DNA from: Oscillospiraceae bacterium
GTDB lineage: Bacteria > Bacillota > Clostridia > Oscillospirales > Ruminococcaceae
Assembly: GCA_024684395.1 (NCBI GenBank)
Contig: JAIKWY010000089.1
Coordinates: 1-38,933 of the forward strand
Reading direction: 5' to 3'
Length of the DNA: 38,933 nucleotides
Both the position numbers and the translations under genes were made by a program. How positions within the stretch are numbered: position 1 is the first letter of the stretch; each line of letters starts with the position of its first letter. The notes beneath the pieces were generated by a model, which worked only from the letters and a program-made list of their open reading frames with translations, searched no databases and had not been told where the DNA came from. Positions 8,484 through 17,790 of the stretch are shown here, piece by piece.

Positions 8484-9126
8484 CCTCTTTCTCCTCCTCT
8501 GTTTCCTTCATCGGCAGCGCCTCCGGCTCATCCACCAGCGCTCTGATGCCGTCCATGATCGGCGGCACGACCTGGCGTTTGAGCGTGCGGAGCATCTCCC
8601 TGTCCAAAAGCCCCTCGCCGAGTGCGAGTGTGCCTGCCGGGATGGGTTCGCCGACACGCACGATGATCTTGCTGCGGAAGTGGAGCTTCCCGGTGAAGGT
8701 GATGCCGACCGGGATGACATCCACGCCGGCTTTTGCGGCGATGAGCGCCACACCGGTCTTGCCTCTGCCGACTCTGCCGTCCGTGCTGCGGGTGCCCTCC
8801 GGGAAGATCAGCAGATTGACGCCGTTCTGGACATTGTCGATCGCCTTGTTGATGGCTTCCATATCGCCCTTGCCGCGCTCGACCGGGAAGGCGCCGAGCT
8901 GGCGGATGAGCCAACCGAAGGCTTTTTTCTCGAACAGCTCCGTCTTTGCCATGAAGCTGAACCTGCCTCGTCCGGCAAGCGTCACAAGGACAGGATCGGC
9001 ATAGCTGCGGTGGTTGGAAGCGTAGACGAACGCCTGTCCTTTCGGGATGTTCTTCTTACCCTCGATGCGCAGATCGTACCAGATATGCATGGCGATCCGC
9101 ACGAGGAACACAACGATGTAATACAT
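8476..9126 (-). CDS. plsC: 1-acyl-sn-glycerol-3-phosphate acyltransferase
   Basis: This 216-residue membrane-associated enzyme acylates lysophosphatidic acid to phosphatidic acid in phospholipid synthesis. The NHRSYAD motif holds the catalytic His39-x4-Asp44 pair, and FPEGTRS (108-114) is the acceptor-binding block. An N-terminal hydrophobic stretch (MYYIVVFLVRIAM) can anchor it. A GGAG site lies about 7 nt before the ATG, and the gap to cmk is only 3 nt. The order cmk-plsC-ispH/rpsA is common in Clostridia. Confidence 0.93.
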   Translation of the reverse strand: MYYIVVFLVRIAMHIWYDLRIEGKKNIPKGQAFVYASNHRSYADPVLVTLAGRGRFSFMAKTELFEKKAFGWLIRQLGAFPVERGKGDMEAINKAIDNVQNGVNLLIFPEGTRSTDGRVGRGKTGVALIAAKAGVDVIPVGITFTGKLHFRSKIIVRVGEPIPAGTLALGEGLLDREMLRTLKRQVVPPIMDGIRALVDEPEALPMKETEEEKEDA

Positions 9127-9129
9127 GGC

Positions 9130-9795
9130 TCACTCCATGACATCACGGATCAGGTCGGTGATGCGCTCGACCACTTCGTTGAAGCCCATGCTGGTGGAAT
9201 CCACCTCGACGGCATCGTCCGCCTTGGTCAGCGGTGCGATGGCACGGTGCATGTCGTTGTAGTCACGCTGCTCGATGTCTCTGAGGATCTCCTCGTAGGT
9301 CGGGCAGTTGGGCTTTTCACGCAGTTCGAGATAACGGCGGCTCGCACGCTCCTCTGCCGAGGCGGTCAGGAAGATCTTGAGGTCGGCGTGCGGCAGTACC
9401 ACGGAGCCGATGTCTCTGCCGTCCATGATGATGTTGTTCTCGGCGGCGATCTTCTTTTGCAGATCGAGCAGATGCGCACGGACTGCCGGAACGGTGGAGA
9501 CCTTCGAGGCTGCCATAGAGACCTCGGGGCTGCGGATGTAGTCGGTCACATCCTCGCCGCAGAGCAGGACACGCTGTGCGCCGCCGAGGAATTTCAGCTC
9601 GACGGTGATGTCCTCGATCACGTTCTCGATGGCTTCCTGTTCGAGACAGTCATGGCGGACGGCATACAGACCGATGGCACGGTACATGGCACCGGTGTCC
9701 ACATGGATGAAGCCGAGGTCGGTGGCAACTGCCTTGGAAATGCTGCTCTTGCCGGCGCCGCTCGGGCCGTCAATGGCAATGTTCACTGTTTTCAT
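9130..9795 (-). CDS. cmk: Cytidylate kinase
   Basis: This 221-residue enzyme phosphorylates CMP and dCMP. The P-loop GPSGAGKSS lies at residues 10-18, DTGAMYR follows near 37, and the NMP-binding and lid region contains MDGRDIGSVVLPHADLKIFL and RASRRYLEL. The ATG at 9795 is chosen because AAAGGAG lies 7 nt upstream; an in-frame extension to 9861 would run into the flavoprotein gene and adds 22 residues unlike Cmk. It follows the flavoprotein gene after 19 nt. Confidence 0.95.
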   Translation of the reverse strand: MKTVNIAIDGPSGAGKSSISKAVATDLGFIHVDTGAMYRAIGLYAVRHDCLEQEAIENVIEDITVELKFLGGAQRVLLCGEDVTDYIRSPEVSMAASKVSTVPAVRAHLLDLQKKIAAENNIIMDGRDIGSVVLPHADLKIFLTASAEERASRRYLELREKPNCPTYEEILRDIEQRDYNDMHRAIAPLTKADDAVEVDSTSMGFNEVVERITDLIRDVME

Positions 9796-9814
9796 GATGT
9801 ACTCCTTTGTATGA

Positions 9815-11053
9815 TCATTGGGGCATTGCCCCTTGTGATTGATGGGATGCACGGGCGGCAAGGTATGCCGTTGACCATGCGATCTGGAGGTTGAAGCCTC
9901 CGGTGTAGGCGTCGCAGTCGAGCACCTCGCCGGCGAAATACAGACCCGGCACGAGCTTGGACTGCATCGTCCTGGGATCGACCTCCTTGCAGAGGACGCC
10001 GCCCCGGGTGATGATCCCCTCCGCCATCGGGCGGGTGCCGCGGACGGTGAAGTCGAAGTTTTTCAGCACGGTGCAGATGCGGGTGCGCTGCGGCTTTGTC
10101 AGGGAGTTGCAGCGGGTCTGCGCCGGGATGCCGCAGCGTCCGATCAGCGGCATGACCATGCTCGCCGGCACGACCTTCCGCAGAAGCGAGGGCAGCACCT
10201 TGTTCGGGGCTTCGGTGATCTCACGCTGGATGCGCTTGTCGAGCTGTTCCGGTGTGAGTGCCGGCTTCATGTCGATGTGCAGCGTCCAGGTACCTTCGCC
10301 TTCCATGTGGGCGGAGGCGCTCAGGACGAGCGGTCCGGAGACGCCGAAGTGTGTGAAGAGCATCTCGCCCTGCTCGGAAAAGACGTTCTTTCCGTTGCGG
10401 CGCAGGCTCAGCGTCACATTTTTCAGGGAGAGACCCATCATCTCGGCGCAGTCACGTTCGAGCGTTTCGAGCGGGACCAGGGACGGGCGCAGCTCCGTGA
10501 CGGTGTGACCGACGGCGGCTGCGAGCTTGTAGCCGTCACCTTCGGAGCCGGTGCCGGGGTAGGTCGCTCCGCCTGCCGCTAAGATCACACGGTCGGCGGC
10601 GTAGTCCTTCTTCCCGCAGGCAGCGCCGCAGCAGCGTCCTTCCGGATCGGTCAGGAGCGCTGTCACACGGTCGTGGATCAGCTCTACATGCAGGCGGCGC
10701 ATCTCATTTGCCAGAGCATCTGCAATATCCGATGCACGGTCGCTCACGGGGAACACACGGTTGCCGCGCTCGACCTTCAGCGGGATGCCCAAGCCCTCAA
10801 AATACGCCATCACGTCCTGCGGGGAGCAGGCGGCGAAGGCGCTGTACAGGAACCTGCCGCCGTGCGGGATGTTCTGCATCAGGGTATCACGGTCGCAGTC
10901 GTTGGTCACGTTGCAGCGGCCTTTGCCGGTGATGCGCAGCTTCTTGCCCAGGCGGTCATTGCGCTCGAGGACGATGACCTCATCGCCAAGCGCCGCAGCC
11001 TGTACCGCTGCGAAACAGCCTGCTGCGCCGCCGCCGATGATGAGCGTTCTCAT
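9815..11053 (-). CDS. HI0933/YhiN-family FAD-dependent oxidoreductase
   Basis: This 412-residue flavoprotein starts with a Rossmann FAD site (LIIGGGAAGCFAAVQA) and then has the family signature LGKKLRITGKGRCNVTND at about residues 34-51. The C-terminal block GLYFAGEVLDCDAYTGGFN completes the FAD fold. The family includes bile-acid BaiN and E. coli YhiN, but most members, including those next to cmk in Clostridia, have no proven substrate. The start overlaps the DUF3006 stop by 4 nt (ATGA). Confidence 0.9.
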   Translation of the reverse strand: MRTLIIGGGAAGCFAAVQAAALGDEVIVLERNDRLGKKLRITGKGRCNVTNDCDRDTLMQNIPHGGRFLYSAFAACSPQDVMAYFEGLGIPLKVERGNRVFPVSDRASDIADALANEMRRLHVELIHDRVTALLTDPEGRCCGAACGKKDYAADRVILAAGGATYPGTGSEGDGYKLAAAVGHTVTELRPSLVPLETLERDCAEMMGLSLKNVTLSLRRNGKNVFSEQGEMLFTHFGVSGPLVLSASAHMEGEGTWTLHIDMKPALTPEQLDKRIQREITEAPNKVLPSLLRKVVPASMVMPLIGRCGIPAQTRCNSLTKPQRTRICTVLKNFDFTVRGTRPMAEGIITRGGVLCKEVDPRTMQSKLVPGLYFAGEVLDCDAYTGGFNLQIAWSTAYLAARASHQSQGAMPQ

Positions 11054-11265
11054 GGCGCACCTCCGAGGAGCTTTCTCCGCCGCTGTGCCAGCAGCTCCCG
11101 GCGCATGGCGGCTGCCTCCGGACAGAGGACATAGCTGCTGCCCTGCTGTTCGAGCATGTCGCCCTCACGGACGCCCTTGGGGAGTGCGGTGAGCGGGATG
11201 TTCTGCAAGGTACCGTCCTGCTCGAGAACGGCATAGCTGTCCTCGATGCGGTCTATCACAAACAT
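11050..11265 (-). CDS. DUF3006 family small protein
   Basis: This 71-residue protein begins MFVIDRIEDSYAVLEQDG, the typical opening of DUF3006, a small beta-barrel-like domain that often accompanies ComEC-like metallohydrolases. Its tail is very basic (RRELLAQRRRKLLGG). It starts 7 nt after the metallohydrolase gene with a GTGAGG site and overlaps the flavoprotein start. Its function is unknown; the context suggests an accessory to the upstream hydrolase. Confidence 0.85.
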   Translation of the reverse strand: MFVIDRIEDSYAVLEQDGTLQNIPLTALPKGVREGDMLEQQGSSYVLCPEAAAMRRELLAQRRRKLLGGAP

Positions 11266-11272
11266 GGATGCC

Positions 11273-12220
11273 TCACTTTCCGGTCACGATGCGGCGTTTG
11301 CCTGTGGACGGGTCGTACTGGAAGACGATGTCACCCTTTTCCGCTGTGACGTAGATCTTATCGGTATACACTTTCAGGCGTTCCAGCGTTTCCGCATGGG
11401 GATGCCCGTAGTCATTGTCCTTTTTGCAGGAGATCACGGCATAATCCGGATCGACTGCTGCTAAAAATGCTTCGCTGCTCGATGTAGCGCTCCCGTGATG
11501 CCCGACTTTCAGGAAGTCGGCATGCAGGTCGAATTTGCGGGAAAGGAGCGTCTCCTCCTCGGCAAATGCCATATCGCCGGTGAACAGGCAGGTGCAGTCA
11601 CCATACTGCACACGGAGCACGAGGGAGGTGTTATTCAGATCCTCCGCTTCGGCAGAGACGGGACCGACGACCGTGATGCGGGCACCCCCGACCTTGAAGC
11701 GGTCCCCTGCCTGCAAAGCACGGTAGCGGGCGCCGGAGTTTCCGGCGGCGTCAAGGTAGCGCTCGTAGATGCTCGTCACCGGGAGGAGTTCATCCGGGCA
11801 GACGGGCTCGACGATGTTCTTCGGCGGATATGCCTTGATGACCTCCGCCATGCCGCCGATGTGGTCGGAATGGAAGTGTGTCGCTGCGATGTAGTCGAGC
11901 TTCGTGATGCCCTTGTCCTGGAGGTATTGCAGGATCTTGGGGGCGGCGGACGGCTCGCCGGCGTCGATCAGCATGGCATGGCCGTCTGCCTCGACAAGGA
12001 TGCTGTCGCCCTGTCCGATGTCGATCACATGCACCTGGAAGGGCGCTTCGGCGGTCTTGCCGCTGTTCTCCGGCTTGTACTCCATGTGGAGCTTGCCGCT
12101 GATGAGCGCCACGATCATCAGCAGTGCCACGACTATGGCATAGATGATGATATTCCTGGATTTGGGATCACCCGGTATCTTGGGTAATTTCTGACGATTC
12201 GGCTGACCGAGCAAGGTCAT
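11273..12220 (-). CDS. Membrane-anchored ComEC/Rec2-like metallo-beta-lactamase-fold hydrolase
   Basis: The 315-residue protein has one N-terminal transmembrane helix (about residues 24-42) and an extracytoplasmic MBL domain. The metal motif THFHSDHIGG lies near residue 109, with later ligands in LFTGDM and KVGHHGS. The domain matches the hydrolase part of ComEC, but the competence channel helices are absent, so it is the stand-alone type often paired with DUF3006. The substrate is unproven; nucleic acid or nucleotide hydrolysis outside the membrane is likely. The start codon has an AGGAGGGAGG site and lies 15 nt after ftsK. Confidence 0.88.
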   Translation of the reverse strand: MTLLGQPNRQKLPKIPGDPKSRNIIIYAIVVALLMIVALISGKLHMEYKPENSGKTAEAPFQVHVIDIGQGDSILVEADGHAMLIDAGEPSAAPKILQYLQDKGITKLDYIAATHFHSDHIGGMAEVIKAYPPKNIVEPVCPDELLPVTSIYERYLDAAGNSGARYRALQAGDRFKVGGARITVVGPVSAEAEDLNNTSLVLRVQYGDCTCLFTGDMAFAEEETLLSRKFDLHADFLKVGHHGSATSSSEAFLAAVDPDYAVISCKKDNDYGHPHAETLERLKVYTDKIYVTAEKGDIVFQYDPSTGKRRIVTGK

Positions 12221-12235
12221 GCCTCCCTCCTAAAT

Positions 12236-14866
12236 CTACTTCATATTGCGGAGCTTGCGCTCGTTGAGCTGCTCCTTGGTCAGGAGCACTCGTCTGGGCT
12301 TGGCACCTTCATAGGGACCGATGATGCCCATCTGCTCCAGCTTATCCATGACGCTTGCCGCTCTGCCGTAGCCGAGCCGCAAACGGCGCTGGAGGTTGGA
12401 GGTGGATGCCTGTCCGACATTCACGACCAGCTCAATCGCCTGCTCGATGATGTCTGCATCCTTGTCGAGCTCAAAGTCCTCGGCAGCTTCAGAATCGGCA
12501 GCAGCCTGCTTTTCCTCGGGCGTGTTGACAGTGAGCTCGTCCACGGCGGCGATGATGTTCTCATCGTACTCGCTCACGGACTGGGACTTGATGAAATTCA
12601 CGACCTTTTCGATCTCCGCTGTGGAGACGTAGCAGCCCTGGATGCGCACGGGCTTGGGCTGACCGTTCGGCAGGTAGAGCATATCGCCGTTGCCGAGGAG
12701 CTTTTCCGCACCGCCGACATCGAGGATGACACGGGAGTCCGTGTTCGACTTGACATAGAGGGCGATACGGCTCGGGATGTTCGCCTTGATCAGACCGGTG
12801 ATGATGTTCGTGGTCGGACGCTGGGTGGCGATGATCAGATGCATCCCTGCTGCACGGGCAAGCTGTGCCAGACGGCAGATGGCATCCTCGACCTCCTTGG
12901 AGGCGGTCATCATCAGCTCGGCAAGCTCGTCGATCACGATCAGGATCTGCGGCATCTTCTGCATGTCGGGATCGTCCTCACAGAGCTCATTGAACTCGGC
13001 AAGGTTGCGGACGCCGTTCTGGGCGAAAATATCATAGCGTTTGAGCATCTCCTGCACCGCCCAGTTGAGCGCACCGGCTGCCTTCTTCGGGTCGGTGACA
13101 ACGGGGATGAGCAGGTGCGGGATGCCGTCATAGACACGGAACTCAACGATCTTCGGGTCGATCAGAATGAGCTTGACCTCGTCCGGGCTTGCGTGGTAGA
13201 GGACGCTCATGATGATGGAGTTCGTGCAGACGGACTTACCGGAACCGGTCGCACCGGCAATGATCATGTGGGGCATCTTCGCAATATCGCCGACGATGAC
13301 ATTGCCGGCGATGTCCTTGCCGATGCCGAACGACAGCTTGCTCTTGGAACCCGCAAACTGCGGCGATTCGAGCAGCTCCCGGAGGGATACCATGTCACGG
13401 TGGGTGTTCGGCACCTCGATGCCAACGGCGGGCTTGCCGGGGATGGGCGCTTCGATACGCACGCCTTCCACGGCGAAATTCAGTGCGATCTCGTTGGACA
13501 GGTTCGTGATCTTGCTGACCTTGACACCGGCGGCGGGCTGTACCTCATAGCGGGTAACAGACGGTCCACGGGCGATGTTGGTGATGCGTGCCTCGACATT
13601 GAAGCTTTCGAGCACCTGCTGGAGCAGGTCTGCCTTCTCACGCAGCTCCTGGGCAGCGCCGGGGTCGTTGGCGTGGGACTTGCCCTTTTTGAGGAAGTCC
13701 ATCGAGGGCATCTGGTAGGGATGCTCGGGGCTGCTGCCTGCCTGGAGAGCGACCTCGTCGGCGATCTCCTGCATGGCGTCGAGCTTTTCCTCTTCCTTGG
13801 TCTTTTTCTTTAATTTATCGGATTTTTCAGGCTTTTCGGTCGCCTGACGGATGAGGGTTTCGAGATCTTCATCCGCAGGATCCGGCATCGGCTCGGAGAG
13901 CGGTGCGGGATCGGTCATATCTGTATATTCGGTGAGCACCATGTTTTCTTCCGGCACAGGGTCGATGGACATATCGAACACGGGCACGTCGAGCGCCATC
14001 GCTGCCGGATCTGCCATCGGGATGTCGATGGAACCGGCGCCGTCGGTGAGATACTGCGGCTCCTGGGTCTTTTTCGACTTGCGGGAACGGGGCTTCTTCA
14101 CCATGCCGAGGGCTTCTTCCTCCTCAGCCTGCTCGGCGAGCGCACGCTCCTCACGGATGCGCTCCTCTTCGACTTCGGTCTCAAATTCATCGAGCAGACC
14201 GGCATTCTCCTGCTCCTCCTCGTAGAGCTCCTTCATGCGGCGGAAGGGGGCGGAGACAAAATCAAAGATGTCCGAAACGCCTTTCCGGGACATGATCATG
14301 ATGCTGACGAACAGCAGCAGACAGATGGTGATCTTGGAGCCGACGTCGCCGAGCAGCTTCTGCAAAGGCATCGCCACGATGGCAACCATGCCGCCGCCGC
14401 TCCAGTTGACGCCCTCCTCATAGAGCATCTGCATGGAGTCCTTGAAGGATGCTTCCTGCAATCTGCCGCCGCCGAACATGATCTCGATGAAGCCGCTCAG
14501 GAAGGTCGTGACCGTGAACACGTTCATGCCACGCTGCATGAGCTTCTGCGGGGTCTCGTCCCGGTCGATCATCACGGCTATGTAGCACAGAGCCGGCGGG
14601 ATCAGCAGCAGGGGCAGCCCAAAAAAGCCCTTCAGCGCCTCATGCAGCACCTGCCAGCCGCTCGAGCCCTGCACAAGGGCAAGCAGCAAAATCAGGATGG
14701 CTGTGGCAAACAGGATCACGGAATAGATCTGATTATTGCCGGCATACCGTCTCGGCGGAGGCGGTGCGGCCGGGATCTCCTTCTGGAGTTTTTCCGGCTT
14801 GGGTTCCGCAGGTTTGGCGGAGCGTGTCTTTTTTTCTGTGCCGGCATTCTTTTTCTTTTCAGCCAA
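12236..14866 (-). CDS. ftsK: DNA translocase FtsK/SpoIIIE
   Basis: This is a chromosome-segregation motor of about 876 residues. It has four N-terminal transmembrane helices (roughly residues 30-200), a long acidic linker, an alpha-beta RecA-like motor with Walker A GATGSGKS near 540 and Walker [14 protein letters not shown], and a C-terminal winged-helix gamma domain that reads KOPS/SRS ([19 protein letters not shown]). I chose TTG at 14866: AAAGGA lies 8 nt upstream and the overlap with the tepA-like gene is then 8 nt, whereas the ATG-type reading from 14914 would overlap by 56 nt and add a non-conserved segment. In spore formers this protein pumps DNA across the septum; sporulation itself cannot be judged here. 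Confidence 0.93.
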   Translation of the reverse strand: MAEKKKNAGTEKKTRSAKPAEPKPEKLQKEIPAAPPPPRRYAGNNQIYSVILFATAILILLLALVQGSSGWQVLHEALKGFFGLPLLLIPPALCYIAVMIDRDETPQKLMQRGMNVFTVTTFLSGFIEIMFGGGRLQEASFKDSMQMLYEEGVNWSGGGMVAIVAMPLQKLLGDVGSKITICLLLFVSIMIMSRKGVSDIFDFVSAPFRRMKELYEEEQENAGLLDEFETEVEEERIREERALAEQAEEEEALGMVKKPRSRKSKKTQEPQYLTDGAGSIDIPMADPAAMALDVPVFDMSIDPVPEENMVLTEYTDMTDPAPLSEPMPDPADEDLETLIRQATEKPEKSDKLKKKTKEEEKLDAMQEIADEVALQAGSSPEHPYQMPSMDFLKKGKSHANDPGAAQELREKADLLQQVLESFNVEARITNIARGPSVTRYEVQPAAGVKVSKITNLSNEIALNFAVEGVRIEAPIPGKPAVGIEVPNTHRDMVSLRELLESPQFAGSKSKLSFGIGKDIAGNVIVGDIAKMPHMIIAGATGSGKSVCTNSIIMSVLYHASPDEVKLILIDPKIVEFRVYDGIPHLLIPVVTDPKKAAGALNWAVQEMLKRYDIFAQNGVRNLAEFNELCEDDPDMQKMPQILIVIDELAELMMTASKEVEDAICRLAQLARAAGMHLIIATQRPTTNIITGLIKANIPSRIALYVKSNTDSRVILDVGGAEKLLGNGDMLYLPNGQPKPVRIQGCYVSTAEIEKVVNFIKSQSVSEYDENIIAAVDELTVNTPEEKQAAADSEAAEDFELDKDADIIEQAIELVVNVGQASTSNLQRRLRLGYGRAASVMDKLEQMGIIGPYEGAKPRRVLLTKEQLNERKLRNMK

Positions 14867-15623
14867 TGTTGTTTCCTTTCTTGGGTTCGGGGTAACGGGG
14901 CGGCAAGGTCTCAATCAGCTCGTACAGGCCTTCTATCGCATCGCTCAGTGTGCCGATCCTGTCGATCAGACCGAGATCCACCGCCTGCTGACCGGAGAGC
15001 ACCGAGCCGACATCGGTCGCAAGCTCCTCGGTGTTGGTCATGAGCCGGCGGAAGTCCTCCGCTGTGATGCGGCTCCGGCGGGTGACGAACCGGATGATCC
15101 GCTCCTGGATCCGGTCGATATAGGTCAGGCTCTGGGGGACGCCGAGCACCGTGCCGTTCATCCGCACGGGATGGACGGTCATGGATGCCGACGGGACGAT
15201 ATACGACCGCATGGCGCTCACGGACAGCGGCACGCCGATGGAATGCCCGCCGCCGACCACCAGCGAGACGGTCGGGGTCTTCATCCCGGCGATCAGCTCT
15301 GCGATGGCAAGTCCTGCCTCCACATCGCCGCCGACGGTATTCAGGATGATGAGCAGCCCCTCGATGCTCCTGTCCTGCTCAATGGCGACAAGGGCGGGGA
15401 TGATGTGCTCATACTTCGTGGTCTTGTTTTCGGAAGGGAGCTCGAAATGCCCCTCCACCTGCCCGATCACGGTCAGGCAGTGGATCAGATGCCGTGCATC
15501 CTGGGGACGGACGCTGCCGGTCTCCACAGTTACAGCGCTCTCGTCCGGCTGTGCTTCTGTTTCTGTCTTCTCCGGAAGGTCTTCCGGGGGTCGGTATTCT
15601 CCGCAATTTCGCTGCATGGTCAT
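14859..15623 (-). CDS. ClpP/TepA-like serine protease (translocation-enhancing protein family)
   Basis: This protein of about 252-254 residues has the ClpP/crotonase fold, with [20 protein letters not shown], a nucleophile-like serine in [11 protein letters not shown], and [10 protein letters not shown] with the likely catalytic His. TepA/YmfB of Bacillus lies next to spoIIIE, as here. Two in-frame starts exist (15623 and 15617); AAAGGCGG abuts the first and sits 6 nt before the second, so the ATG at 15617 is probably used. There is no signal peptide, so it is expected to be cytoplasmic. It is the first gene of the operon that runs to ispH-rpsA. Confidence 0.88.
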   Translation of the reverse strand: MTMQRNCGEYRPPEDLPEKTETEAQPDESAVTVETGSVRPQDARHLIHCLTVIGQVEGHFELPSENKTTKYEHIIPALVAIEQDRSIEGLLIILNTVGGDVEAGLAIAELIAGMKTPTVSLVVGGGHSIGVPLSVSAMRSYIVPSASMTVHPVRMNGTVLGVPQSLTYIDRIQERIIRFVTRRSRITAEDFRRLMTNTEELATDVGSVLSGQQAVDLGLIDRIGTLSDAIEGLYELIETLPPRYPEPKKGNNIG

Positions 15624-15708
15624 CCGCCTTTCTCTGCTGATACATTTCAGATAGTATACGGCAAAGAGGGGCGGTTATGCATCGGGCGGGCATAGATAGA
15701 CATAATAT

Positions 15709-15737
15709 ATTATAGCAAAGCATGGGGAAAATGTCAA
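15709..15737 (-). promoter_or_regulatory. Perfect consensus sigma-A promoter of the tepA-ftsK-cmk-ispH operon
   Basis: On the minus strand TTGACA (15737-15732) and TATAAT (15714-15709) are exactly 17 bp apart. It should drive eight genes with gaps of no more than about 20 nt. It is divergent from the nfeD promoter at 15850. Confidence 0.9.
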
Positions 15738-15801
15738 GGGGATACAGCGGGATTTTGGCGGATGGGACACATCTTCCCACAGGGGGATGGGAAATGTGAA
15801 G

Positions 15802-15831
15802 TGTAAATATGTAATGTAAAAAATATTTACA
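15802..15831. promoter_or_regulatory. AT-rich inverted repeat between divergent promoters
   Basis: TGTAAATAT (15802-15810) and ATATTTACA (15823-15831) are perfect 9-bp arms around 12 nt, flanked outward by imperfect GTGAA/TTCAC arms. It lies 19 bp upstream of the nfeD -35 and about 65 bp upstream of the tepA -35, so it could be an operator or an UP element serving both directions. No known binding-site family is recognised. Confidence 0.45.
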
Positions 15832-15849
15832 TTTTCACACAAAAAGCTA

Positions 15850-15878
15850 TTGACAAACGGAACCGGTTGTGCTATAAT
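15850..15878 (+). promoter_or_regulatory. Perfect consensus sigma-A promoter of the NfeD/SPFH operon
   Basis: TTGACA (15850-15855), a 17-bp spacer and TATAAT (15873-15878). The spacer contains the palindrome AACCGGTT at 15861-15868, a possible operator. The leader before the nfeD ATG is about 107 nt. Confidence 0.9.
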
Positions 15879-15991
15879 GGGCTTGTAAGGCAAATCAAGC
15901 AGCAGCGTGGATACCGGACAGGCTGTGCATCTGCCGCCAAGATTGCCTGTAAATCCAATTTACAGCCCGTAGGGCGGAAAGGAGTGGCGCT

Positions 15992-16462
15992 ATGAGTACC
16001 GCTTTGATCACCTGGGGCATCATCTTCGCCGTTGCTGTGATCGCAGAGATCGCAACGCTGCAGCTTGTCAGCATCTGGTTCGCTGCGGGGGCGCTGGGGG
16101 CGTTCATCGCCGCCGCAATGGGCGCTTCCACGCTCGTCCAGTGGATCCTCTTCGTCTGGATCTCCGTGCTGCTGCTTGCCGTCACACGACCGATCCTGCG
16201 GATGCTGCGGGTCAAGGATGTCCTGCCTACCAATGCCGATGCAGAGGTCGGCAAGCTCGGCATCGTCACCGAGCCGATCGACCCCGGCAGAGATACCGGA
16301 CGTGTCCGGATCGGCGGCGTGAACTGGCGTGCCAGAACCGAGGACGGCTCTCTGCTCGACAAGGAGACCGCCGTCAGGGTCACACGGATCGAAGGCACAA
16401 CAGCTTTCGTCCGGCGGGATACGCCAAATGACGAAACGGAAACCGAAACACAATCATTCTGA
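15992..16462 (+). CDS. NfeD-family membrane protein
   Basis: This 156-residue protein has two or three N-terminal hydrophobic helices (about residues 5-70) and a C-terminal OB-fold domain beginning with the typical GKLGIVTEPIDPGRDTGRVRIGG stretch. Short NfeD proteins of this kind are partners of stomatin/SPFH proteins, whose gene follows after 23 nt. The pair is thought to organise membrane microdomains and membrane quality control. The ATG has an AAAGGAG site 8 nt upstream. The acidic tail (DETETETQSF) is unremarkable. Confidence 0.88.
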   Translation: MSTALITWGIIFAVAVIAEIATLQLVSIWFAAGALGAFIAAAMGASTLVQWILFVWISVLLLAVTRPILRMLRVKDVLPTNADAEVGKLGIVTEPIDPGRDTGRVRIGGVNWRARTEDGSLLDKETAVRVTRIEGTTAFVRRDTPNDETETETQSF

Positions 16463-16485
16463 ACGCTTTCTAAGGAGGCATCGTT

Positions 16486-17451
16486 ATGGGAATCGTAAAT
16501 TATCTGATCATTGGTCTGATCGTATTTGTTCTGATCGTTCTGATCCGCTGCATCTGCATCGTACCGCAGGCGCATGTCTATGTCATCGAGCAGCTCGGTA
16601 CGTTCAAGGCGGAGTGGGGCACCGGTCCTCACCTGCTCGTCCCCTTCTTCCAGAGAGTCGCCAGCAAGGTCTCCCTCAAGGAGCGTGTGGCTGACTTCAA
16701 GCCGCAGCAGGTCATCACCAAGGATAACGTTACCATGCAGATCGACACGGTCGTATTCTTCCAGGTGACGGACGCAAAGCGCTTTACTTACGGCGTGGAG
16801 AATCCGATGCTGGCGATGGAGAACCTGACCGCCACCACGCTGCGTAACATCATCGGTGAGCTCGAGCTCGATGCCACGCTGACCAGCCGTGATACCATCA
16901 ACACCAAGATCACTGCCATCCTCGATGAGGAGACGGATCGCTGGGGCATCAAGGTCATCCGTGTAGAGCTGAAGGACATCCTGCCGCCTCGTGAGATCCA
17001 GGATTCGATGGAGAAGCAGATGAAGGCAGAGCGTGAGCGCCGTGAGAAGATCCTCCAGGCAGAGGGCGAGAAGAAGGCGCAGGTGCTCGTTGCCGAGGCA
17101 GAAAAGGAATCCAAGATCCTCCGTGCAGAGGCTGACAAGCAGTCCGAGATCCTGAAGGCTGAGGCGGAGAAGGAAGCCATGATCCTGCGTGCGGACGCCG
17201 TTCGTGAGCAGAAGATCCGTGAGGCAACCGGTGAGGCACAGGCGATCGAGCTGGTTCAGCAGGCAATGGCTGAGTCTCTCAGAAAGCTCAATGAAGCCAA
17301 TCCGAACGAGGCTGTGCTCCAGCTGAAGGCACTCGAAGCCTTCGCAAAGGCTGCTGACGGCAAGGCAACCAAGATCATCATCCCGAGTGAGATCCAGGGG
17401 CTCGCCGGTCTGGCTGCCGGCATCAAGGCTGCGGCAAAAGAGACCGAATAA
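16486..17451 (+). CDS. SPFH/band 7 (stomatin-like) protein
   Basis: This 321-residue protein has one N-terminal transmembrane helix (about residues 5-25), an SPFH domain (about 25-185, with FKAEWGTGPHLLVPF and the RDTINTKI block), and a long heptad-rich helix (about 185-262) with Ala/Glu/Lys repeats such as KILQAEGEKKAQVLVAEAEK. Bacterial homologues (QmcA, YbbK) form large oligomeric cages in the membrane and bind proteases such as FtsH or NfeD partners. Spacing and context indicate co-expression with the NfeD protein. A terminator follows. Confidence 0.93.
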   Translation: MGIVNYLIIGLIVFVLIVLIRCICIVPQAHVYVIEQLGTFKAEWGTGPHLLVPFFQRVASKVSLKERVADFKPQQVITKDNVTMQIDTVVFFQVTDAKRFTYGVENPMLAMENLTATTLRNIIGELELDATLTSRDTINTKITAILDEETDRWGIKVIRVELKDILPPREIQDSMEKQMKAERERREKILQAEGEKKAQVLVAEAEKESKILRAEADKQSEILKAEAEKEAMILRADAVREQKIREATGEAQAIELVQQAMAESLRKLNEANPNEAVLQLKALEAFAKAADGKATKIIIPSEIQGLAGLAAGIKAAAKETE

Positions 17452-17484
17452 CTACGCTTTTCACACTCATTGGTAAATTGGAAG

Positions 17485-17516
17485 CCCATCCCGGAACTGC
17501 CGGGATGGGTTTTCTT
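17485..17516 (+). terminator. Intrinsic terminator of the NfeD/SPFH operon
   Basis: CCCATCCCGG and CCGGGATGGG form a perfect 10-bp stem around AACTG, followed by TTTTCTT. It lies 33 nt after the stop. Confidence 0.92.
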
Positions 17517-17545
17517 GCTGTCTGTTTGTAAAATTAGTCGCGTTG

Positions 17546-17558
17546 CACAAATTTTGTG
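17546..17558. promoter_or_regulatory. Short operator-like palindrome
   Basis: CACAAA and TTTGTG flank a single T. It lies about 60 bp upstream of the promoter at 17621. This is weak evidence for a regulator site; the rest of 17517-17620 shows nothing. Confidence 0.25.
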
Positions 17559-17620
17559 AACTATATACATCCATAGTCACCAATCTGCCGTCAGTGCCAA
17601 AATTTATCCTCCGCATCCCC

Positions 17621-17649
17621 TTGACAAGCTATGTTTCGTATGGTATACT
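17621..17649 (+). promoter_or_regulatory. Sigma-A promoter of the TerY-P-like signalling operon
   Basis: TTGACA (17621-17626), a 17-bp spacer and TATACT (17644-17649). The leader to the ATG at 17791 is about 135 nt and contains a weak stem (17702-17719) followed by six T residues at 17721-17726, which could act as an attenuator. Confidence 0.85.
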
Positions 17650-17790
17650 TAAGTTAATTGTGTATTATATAATGTGCATAAAAGGACTGTACACCCCTAT
17701 AGGACGGCTCGGCAAGTCCGTTTTTTCTGCCAGGATGCTGCCCGGCGGGGGTTCAGGATAGAAAAGAAAAGGATTCAGGAGGCTAACTGT

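Noticed and set aside
8470-9894. 474-codon open frame on the plus strand
   Set aside because: It lies fully antisense to plsC and cmk, shows no recognisable domain and is rich in His/Asp/Gly as expected of a reverse shadow of GC-rich genes.
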